Source: an uncultured Clostridia bacterium
GTDB taxonomy: Bacteria > Bacillota > Clostridia > TANB77 > CAG-508
Direction: 5' to 3'
Length of the DNA: 8,649 nt
Assembly (NCBI GenBank): GCA_944393345.1
Contig: CALXZW010000055.1
Coordinates: 1 to 8,649, forward strand
Of this stretch, positions 4,951-8,649 are shown piece after piece. A model generated the notes under the pieces. It did not search any database. It was not told the DNA's origin and saw only the letters and a program-made list of their open reading frames with translations. Positions within the stretch are counted from its first letter, which is position 1. Every line of letters begins with the position of its first letter. The position numbers were made by a program, and so were the translations under genes.

Positions 4951-6526
4951 GTTTTTTTATGAAATTATTCTCCTTTATATCAGATAAATTATTTAACTTC
5001 TTAAAATTAAAAACTAAATCCACCTGTTTATCCTGATGTATTTCTATTCTGTTAATAAGTACTCTCATAATTTCCGGAGTTGGTTTTTCAAGTTTCAAAA
5101 ATTCTTTCACAAGCTTTTCTATATCATCATCTTTGTCATCTACACACTCGTCTGCTTCCTTTTTTAAGTCTATGTACTCTGCTTCTTTGTCTTTTTCAGC
5201 TTTTTTCAATTTTTTAAAAAGTCTTTCATACATTTCATCACTTAGTTTGTTATTTAGTTTATCAATATACATTTTATCAATATTATTATTTATGATTTCA
5301 ATTTCTTTTTCTATTTTATTAAGCATTTTTTTGTAGTCATACTTTGTTTTGCTATTTTTAATGTTTAACATAATTTTTTTATTGTCAATATCAGTAAACA
5401 ATTTTCTTATATAATCAATTATCTGTTTTTCCAATCGTTCATAACTAAAGCCATGAGATGTGCATAGGTTAAGCTTTGAGTTTCTACGGTAATTATTGCA
5501 TATCATATCTAATCTGCCATCTTTTCTGCTTCTTACTCCGATTTTGTGCTTACACTCATAGCATATTAGCAAACCATCTAACAAAAAATGATTCTTTTTT
5601 TCGTTTCTATCATATTTTTGCACTATTTCCATTTTTTGCACTCTATCAAAAACATTTTTATCAATAATTGACTCGTGCGTATTTTCTACTATTTGCCATT
5701 GCTCTTCTGGATTTGCTCGAAGTCTCCTATTTTTATAACTTATCCTACTTCTCTTGTTTTGAATTGTAACACCAACATATGCTTTGTTTTGCAGTATAAG
5801 CTTTATAGTTTTATTTTCCCAAAATGTTGCTTTCTTATACCTAATTTGGTTAGCTGTTGGAATATTATTGTTATTTAGGTAATCTCTTATTATACCAACA
5901 TTATTTCCAGCTAACGCCATACTAAAAATAGTCCTAACAATTTTCGCTTCTGCATCACAAATAATCAAATGGTTCTTATCTTTTGGATCTTTCATATATC
6001 CTAAAGGAGTTTTACCTCCTACCCATTTTCCTTGCTTTTGCATAGTATGAAGAGCTGTTTTTATTTTTTTAGATAAATCCTTTGAATACATATCATTTAA
6101 TATTGATTTAAAAGGTGCAATATCATTATTTCCATTATTTGTAGCAAAAGTATCTATGTTATCTGTTACAGAAACATATCTAACATTATTTTCTGGAAAC
6201 CATTTTTCTATATATTCTCCTGTTTCTATGTAATCACGACCTAGACGAGATAAATCCTTTGTTACAACCATATTTACCTTGCCTAATTCTATGTCTTTAA
6301 TCATTCGCTTAAAATCTGGTCTATTAAAGTTTGTTCCTGTATATCCAGGGTCTATATAAATATCTACAAGTTCATACTCCCAACCTAGCTTTTCTACATA
6401 TTCAGTTAATAATGCTTTTTGATTTGTTATACTTTCGCTTTCATCATATCCTTTATCTATATCTTCTTTTGATAATCTAATATATATTGCAACCTTGTAT
6501 ATTGTTCTCTTTATTTTTTCAAGCAT
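4946..6526 (-). CDS. Large serine recombinase, conjugative/mobilizable transposon type
   Basis: The 526-residue protein has the full large serine recombinase layout. The catalytic resolvase domain starts KVAIYIRLSKED with nucleophile Ser19, followed by DPGYTGTNFNRPDF (59-72) and VTKDLSRLGRDY (88-99), which supplies the conserved arginines. The recombinase domain includes GKWVGGKTPLGYMKD (166-180). A zinc ribbon has Cys322, Cys325, Cys343 and Cys355, and a charged coiled-coil region runs from about 395 to 470. Relatives (TndX/TnpX group) excise and integrate circular elements by a double-strand break with two-base staggered ends. The start ATG 6526 follows GGAAGGAGGATAA. The gene has its own promoter flanked by palindromes. 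No mobilization genes accompany it, so the element appears reduced. It is intact and may be active. Confidence 0.95.
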   Translation of the reverse strand: MLEKIKRTIYKVAIYIRLSKEDIDKGYDESESITNQKALLTEYVEKLGWEYELVDIYIDPGYTGTNFNRPDFKRMIKDIELGKVNMVVTKDLSRLGRDYIETGEYIEKWFPENNVRYVSVTDNIDTFATNNGNNDIAPFKSILNDMYSKDLSKKIKTALHTMQKQGKWVGGKTPLGYMKDPKDKNHLIICDAEAKIVRTIFSMALAGNNVGIIRDYLNNNNIPTANQIRYKKATFWENKTIKLILQNKAYVGVTIQNKRSRISYKNRRLRANPEEQWQIVENTHESIIDKNVFDRVQKMEIVQKYDRNEKKNHFLLDGLLICYECKHKIGVRSRKDGRLDMICNNYRRNSKLNLCTSHGFSYERLEKQIIDYIRKLFTDIDNKKIMLNIKNSKTKYDYKKMLNKIEKEIEIINNNIDKMYIDKLNNKLSDEMYERLFKKLKKAEKDKEAEYIDLKKEADECVDDKDDDIEKLVKEFLKLEKPTPEIMRVLINRIEIHQDKQVDLVFNFKKLNNLSDIKENNFIKKR

Positions 6527-6557
6527 TTATCCTCCTTCCCATGCTTGATAAAAACAA

Positions 6558-6661
6558 TTTGAATTCAATTTTAATTATATCTATTTTTTCTTTTTAATAC
6601 AATGTTCAACATATTTATTTTTTATATTATTTTATGCTAACTATTTTGAATTCAAATTTTA
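6558..6661. promoter_or_regulatory. Paired TTTGAATTCAA palindromes bracketing the recombinase promoter
   Basis: TTTGAATTCAA occurs at 6558-6568 and again at 6645-6656 (as TTTTGAATTCAA); the two GAATTC centres are 87 bp apart. One copy falls just downstream of the -10 element, near the transcription start; the other lies about 40 bp upstream of the -35. Both are followed by TTTTA on the plus strand, so they are also direct repeats. This arrangement suits a repressor that binds two sites. Confidence 0.5.
6574..6602 (-). promoter_or_regulatory. Promoter of the serine recombinase gene
   Basis: TTGTAT (6602-6597) and a perfect TATAAT (6579-6574) are separated by exactly 17 bp, about 48 bp before the ATG. 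It lies between the recombinase start and the 42-codon ORF, so the recombinase can be transcribed independently. Confidence 0.75.
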
Positions 6662-6668
6662 GGTTTTT

Positions 6669-6797
6669 TTATAGAATCTTATTTTTCTTAATAGTGGAAT
6701 ATTTTTCTAACTGACTAATTAAGAAGTATGATATTATTTTTTCTAACTCATCACCTTTTTCATCAAACTGCACATTAATTTTAAATAAATCGCTCAT
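6669..6797 (-). CDS. Small 42-residue protein upstream of the recombinase
   Basis: A short open frame encodes MSDLFKINVQFDEKGDELEK followed by an amphipathic stretch (IISYFLISQLEKY) and a basic tail. The pattern of one beta strand then a helix resembles small proteins often found next to serine recombinases in clostridial transposons, but I cannot name a family. Only a weak purine-rich site (AAAGAGAT) precedes the ATG; an AGGAAAG lies too far away. It follows the 146-nt nested inverted repeat directly, so that structure would form in its leader RNA. Being close to the recombinase on the same strand suggests an accessory or control role. It may instead be a remnant. Confidence 0.5.
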   Translation of the reverse strand: MSDLFKINVQFDEKGDELEKIISYFLISQLEKYSTIKKNKIL

Positions 6798-6817
6798 CTT
6801 TAATCTCTTTCTTTCCT

Positions 6818-6963
6818 GAATCACAAATCTAGTTGAAAAAGAATTAAATTTTGACTAGGAAAACGAGTTTGAAATTTATGAGGCGTACTTTTGGTACGTT
6901 GATTAAATTTCAAATGAAGTTTGACAACGTCAAAATTGTAATTATTTTTCAACGATGTGATTC
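6818..6963. repeat. 146-nt nested inverted repeat (MITE-like or structured RNA)
   Basis: Three layers pair in register. The ends are GAATCACA (6818-6825) and TGTGATTC (6956-6963). Middle arms are 6832-6855 (GTTGAAAAAG...TTTTGAC) and 6929-6953. Inner arms are 6868-6888 (TTTGAAATTT...GCGTAC) and 6894-6914 around a TTTTG loop. Internal loops separate the layers. Exact terminal repeats and the lack of coding potential fit a miniature inverted-repeat element; the layered pairing with loops would equally fit a folded RNA. I could not match it to a named family. Confidence 0.7.
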
Positions 6964-6976
6964 TAAATGATTTATT

Positions 6977-7028
6977 CAATATATATGCTTAATAACTTCT
7001 ATTATTCTGGCTTTAAACATATATATTG
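6977..7028. repeat. 52-nt hairpin with 16-17-base arms
   Basis: CAATATATATGCTTAA (6977-6992) pairs with TTTAAACATATATATTG (7012-7028) with one mismatch over a loop of about 19 bases. It lies just upstream (minus-strand sense) of the 146-nt inverted repeat and downstream of the six-codon ORF. No T run follows on the minus strand, so termination is doubtful. Confidence 0.55.
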
Positions 7029-7071
7029 TTAATGTGAAGAGTTAAAATTTGAAGGACACATAACTATACTT

Positions 7072-7092
7072 TCATTTTATTTTAATAAGCAT
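7072..7092 (-). other. Six-codon ORF with a very strong ribosome binding site
   Basis: AAGGAGAGGTGG ends five bases before ATG, and the frame reads MLIKIK then TGA. Such strong translation signals in front of six codons suggest either a leader peptide used for attenuation or the surviving start of a gene lost by deletion. The inverted repeats that follow on the same strand could serve as attenuators. Confidence 0.4.
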
Positions 7093-7347
7093 ATAAGCCA
7101 CCTCTCCTTCTTTATTTGTATTGGCAAATTTTAAAATCCCTCTATTATATATACATTGGTTTGTTTAAAATTTTTCTCCCCTAATTTTTAAATTTCTTTA
7201 AAAAATTTATTTTTACACAATGCCCATATACCGTTGCCTCAAAAATTCCAACTTAATTTCGAAATAATTTTAATTTGCCTCCTATTATATATACTTACAT
7301 TTTTACAAGAAAAACCGACCATATTATTAATTTTTCATAAGTTTTTC

Positions 7348-7408
7348 ACTAAATGTAACTTGGTAGGAATATGATAGCTTACGCTCTCATACACCTACCC
7401 TATTTAGT
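7348..7408. repeat. 61-nt hairpin with symmetric internal loops
   Basis: Outer arms ACTAAAT (7348-7354) and ATTTAGT (7402-7408) enclose GGTAGG (7362-7367) and CCTACC (7394-7399). Further in, TATGA pairs with TCATA and AGC with GCT around a TTAC loop. The mismatches sit opposite each other as small symmetric loops, which suggests selection for structure. It could be a transfer origin, a recombinase-related site or a structured RNA; nothing in the sequence decides. Confidence 0.6.
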
Positions 7409-7464
7409 TAAATTTGTCTTAAATATCGACATAACACTTGAAATAGCCGAATTTATGCATTTAA

Positions 7465-7512
7465 AAAATGTCCTATTTTTAGAGTTTTAAAACTATTAAA
7501 AAAGGACATTTT
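7465..7512 (-). terminator. Terminator of the peptidase-deaminase-pyrophosphatase operon
   Basis: Two 24-base arms (7465-7488 and 7489-7512) are nearly complementary, with AAAATGTCCT at one end and AGGACATTTT at the other. The arm base lies four bases after the pyrophosphatase stop codon. On the minus strand the second arm runs into CATTTTTTAA, giving the U run of an intrinsic terminator. Confidence 0.8.
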
Positions 7513-7516
7513 AGAC

Positions 7517-7861
7517 TCATATGTTTTTTATTATTATACTCTCAAAAAATCTCTCTTGAAATTCGGTTAATGCTCTTATTGCATCATTTGAATATTCTTT
7601 ATCTTTCGGTACTATAATTAATTTATCATCTTCGTCATTAATTCTATGAATTATTGCTATACATTTTCCATTAAATTCTTTTACTGGTTCAAACACTCCT
7701 AGTATATAACAGTCTATCTCTTCGCCATCTTTATTTATCGTGTTTGGCAAAAATCCATAGTTAATTGGATATATAAATCCATATTTTGGATGTTTACTTC
7801 CCATTGGTCTATCTATTATAACCGTTAGTTCTTTTCCTATATATTTTGGCAAATTATTCAA
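7517..7861 (-). CDS. Inorganic pyrophosphatase, short family I type
   Basis: The product would hydrolyse pyrophosphate to two phosphates in the cytoplasm, pulling biosynthetic reactions forward. Its 114 residues are shorter than the approximately 175 of classical family I enzymes, but agree with a compact clostridial group I recognise. Conserved parts are IDRPMGSKHPKYGFIYPINY (16-35), GFLPNT, the metal-binding DGEEID (45-50, matching DGDPID of the family) and NDEDDKLIIVP (75-85), with EFQERFFES at the end. The start is TTG 7861, eight bases after AGGAGG; there is no suitable ATG. The ribosome binding site touches the stop codon of the cytidine deaminase gene, so translation is probably coupled. 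The gene is last in its operon and is followed by a strong terminator. Function in vivo is inferred from motifs only. Confidence 0.85.
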   Translation of the reverse strand: MNNLPKYIGKELTVIIDRPMGSKHPKYGFIYPINYGFLPNTINKDGEEIDCYILGVFEPVKEFNGKCIAIIHRINDEDDKLIIVPKDKEYSNDAIRALTEFQERFFESIIIKNI

Positions 7862-7873
7862 TGTTTTCTCCTC

Positions 7874-8260
7874 CTATTTCATATCTGACCAAGTTGCTGG
7901 TAATAAATCCCTTAGTGTTACTATTTTATTAAGATTCAACATTATTTCACAGTCCAGATTTTTATGATTAATTTGATATAAAAACTCTCTACATTTTCCA
8001 CAAGGAGATATTATTTTACCGCCCTCATATACCGCTACCAATTTTTTTATGACGGATTCTCCGTTTATAATCATATTAGATACAGCTACGTTTTCTGCAC
8101 ATAGTCCCAAAGAGCAAGTCGTTTTAATAGATCTTCCAACATATATGTTATCTTTATCTGAAACCAGAGCCACAGCCACTTCACTAATATAAGTATGTTC
8201 TTCAATTTTAATTTCTTTCGCCAGATTATTTGCTATATCATATAATTTCTTAAATTCCAT
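7874..8260 (-). CDS. cdd: Cytidine deaminase (Cdd/blasticidin-S-deaminase-like)
   Basis: A 128-residue zinc-dependent deaminase of the cytidine deaminase fold. The zinc and proton-shuttle motif is LCAEN (Cys54, Glu56) and the second motif is SPCGKCREFLYQI (Cys87 and Cys90 as zinc ligands). The end LRDLLPATWSD matches the LLP-x-x-W tail of this group. The classic NxE substrate segment of housekeeping enzymes is replaced by GRSIKTTCSLG, so this belongs to the variant group between Cdd and blasticidin-S deaminase. Its substrate may be cytidine/deoxycytidine or a related base, and the gene symbol is tentative. Start ATG 8260 follows AGGTG, which overlaps the stop codon of the upstream peptidase gene. 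It is the middle gene of a three-gene operon, with the pyrophosphatase 12 bp downstream. Confidence 0.88.
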   Translation of the reverse strand: MEFKKLYDIANNLAKEIKIEEHTYISEVAVALVSDKDNIYVGRSIKTTCSLGLCAENVAVSNMIINGESVIKKLVAVYEGGKIISPCGKCREFLYQINHKNLDCEIMLNLNKIVTLRDLLPATWSDMK

Positions 8261-8268
8261 ATCTACAC

Positions 8269-8649
8269 CTACTTAACACTAATTTCATTTAGATATAAAT
8301 CTCCATAACAGGACTTATTATCTATTATATATTCCACTATTTTATTCATATCATCTATGCTTTCATCTATAAAATTTAATCTTACACTGTTATTTGTATG
8401 GACATTATCTATAAATAAAATTTTATCACTATATATCTTTGTAAGTATCGAACCATTACAATCAACACATTCAAAATTTCTCTTACTTTCTAAATCTTCT
8501 AAAAAATATTCTATAGTGTCCTTATTTTTTCTGTTGCATACTGTATCCTTGTCTATTAATGAATATTTAATATTCATTAATGGTATTTTACCATACACTA
8601 TTCTTTCGATTTTTCCGTTATAATCACTTGATAATTTATTAGACTCATC
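8269..8649 (-). CDS. C-terminal end of a U32-family peptidase (5' end outside the window)
   Basis: The frame is open from the window edge to the TAG at 8269-8271, giving 126 residues; a GTG at 8598 is internal and should not be taken as the start. The segment IERIVYGKIPLMNIKYSLID matches the E-x-x-VYGR-x-PLM region late in U32 (collagenase-like) peptidases. It is followed by a cysteine, a FLEDLESKRNFECVDCN stretch like the DRK...F segment of that family, and IYSDKILFIDN. The protease signature region and most of the protein are beyond the window. The usual Cys just after the PLM motif is Ser here. It leads the visible operon and its stop codon overlaps the deaminase ribosome binding site. The family call rests on a short region. 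Confidence 0.65.
   Translation of the reverse strand, partial: DESNKLSSDYNGKIERIVYGKIPLMNIKYSLIDKDTVCNRKNKDTIEYFLEDLESKRNFECVDCNGSILTKIYSDKILFIDNVHTNNSVRLNFIDESIDDMNKIVEYIIDNKSCYGDLYLNEISVK

Larger units (their letters stand above)
6798..7464. other. Gene-poor, structure-rich stretch between the recombinase module and the pyrophosphatase operon
   Basis: No ordinary gene is visible in about 670 bp. It holds the 146-nt and 52-nt inverted repeats, the six-codon ORF and the 61-nt hairpin. CTATTATATATAC also occurs at 7142-7154 and 7282-7294; on the minus strand each copy carries TATAAT followed by a purine-rich AGGAGG- or GAGGG-like site, but neither has a convincing -35. The stretch 7409-7464 shows nothing recognisable. 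Confidence 0.6.

Noticed and set aside
5133..5878. Three plus-strand frames inside the recombinase region
   Set aside because: They are antisense shadows of a well supported recombinase gene and have low-complexity composition.
6977..7028. Intrinsic terminator
   Set aside because: The loop is long, the stem is almost only A and T, and no T run follows on the minus strand.
7348..7408. Known riboswitch
   Set aside because: I compared it with the purine, fluoride and other common classes I remember and found no matching conserved core; no metabolic gene follows it on the same strand.
8357..8623. 88-residue plus-strand frame at the right edge
   Set aside because: It is antisense to the peptidase end and lacks any start signal or recognisable domain.

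Overview
The window is strongly A+T-rich. It has near-consensus sigma-A promoters with 17-bp spacers, strong AGGAGG ribosome binding sites, several TTG/GTG starts and TGA used as a stop. Together with the gene families present, this suggests a low-GC Bacillota chromosome, most likely a clostridial-type anaerobe; no finer placement is supported. Every gene I can support lies on the minus strand, so transcription runs from high to low coordinates.

Right edge (7465-8649): a compact housekeeping-type operon. It holds the C-terminal end of a U32-family peptidase, a cytidine deaminase and a short family I inorganic pyrophosphatase. Spacing is tight (each downstream RBS lies at or over the upstream stop codon), and the operon ends in a 48-nt palindromic terminator.

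Middle (about 4723-7408): remains of a mobile element. A large serine recombinase of the conjugative/mobilizable transposon type is preceded by a promoter bracketed by two TTTGAATTCAA palindromes and by a 42-codon ORF. Upstream is about 670 bp without an ordinary gene but rich in structure: a 146-nt nested inverted repeat, a 52-nt hairpin, a six-codon ORF behind a very strong RBS, and a 61-nt hairpin. I read this as the outer parts of an element whose middle has been lost.

Left (about 878-4725): a succession of single-gene units. These are an AAA/DUF4143 ATPase (3475-4677), a truncated RhuM-like gene (2682-3008), a second, divergent AAA/DUF4143 ATPase (1188-2465) and a frameshifted unknown gene (378-1015). 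The first three have their own promoters and are each followed, just after the stop codon, by a copy of one repeated sequence. That repeat overlaps the start of a ZIP metal-transporter fragment cut exactly at the conserved PEG motif of TM4. The longest copy continues into the whole ZIP C-terminal half (3127-3426), one copy has about 50 bp of it followed by stops, and one has about 25 bp. The layout resembles a cassette array or repeated insertion at one site beside a site-specific recombinase, and is the most interesting feature here.

Left edge (1-335): a low-molecular-weight protein tyrosine phosphatase cut by the window edge, with the specificity residue expected for phosphotyrosine rather than phosphoarginine.

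All family assignments come from reading motifs by eye; no database search was run.
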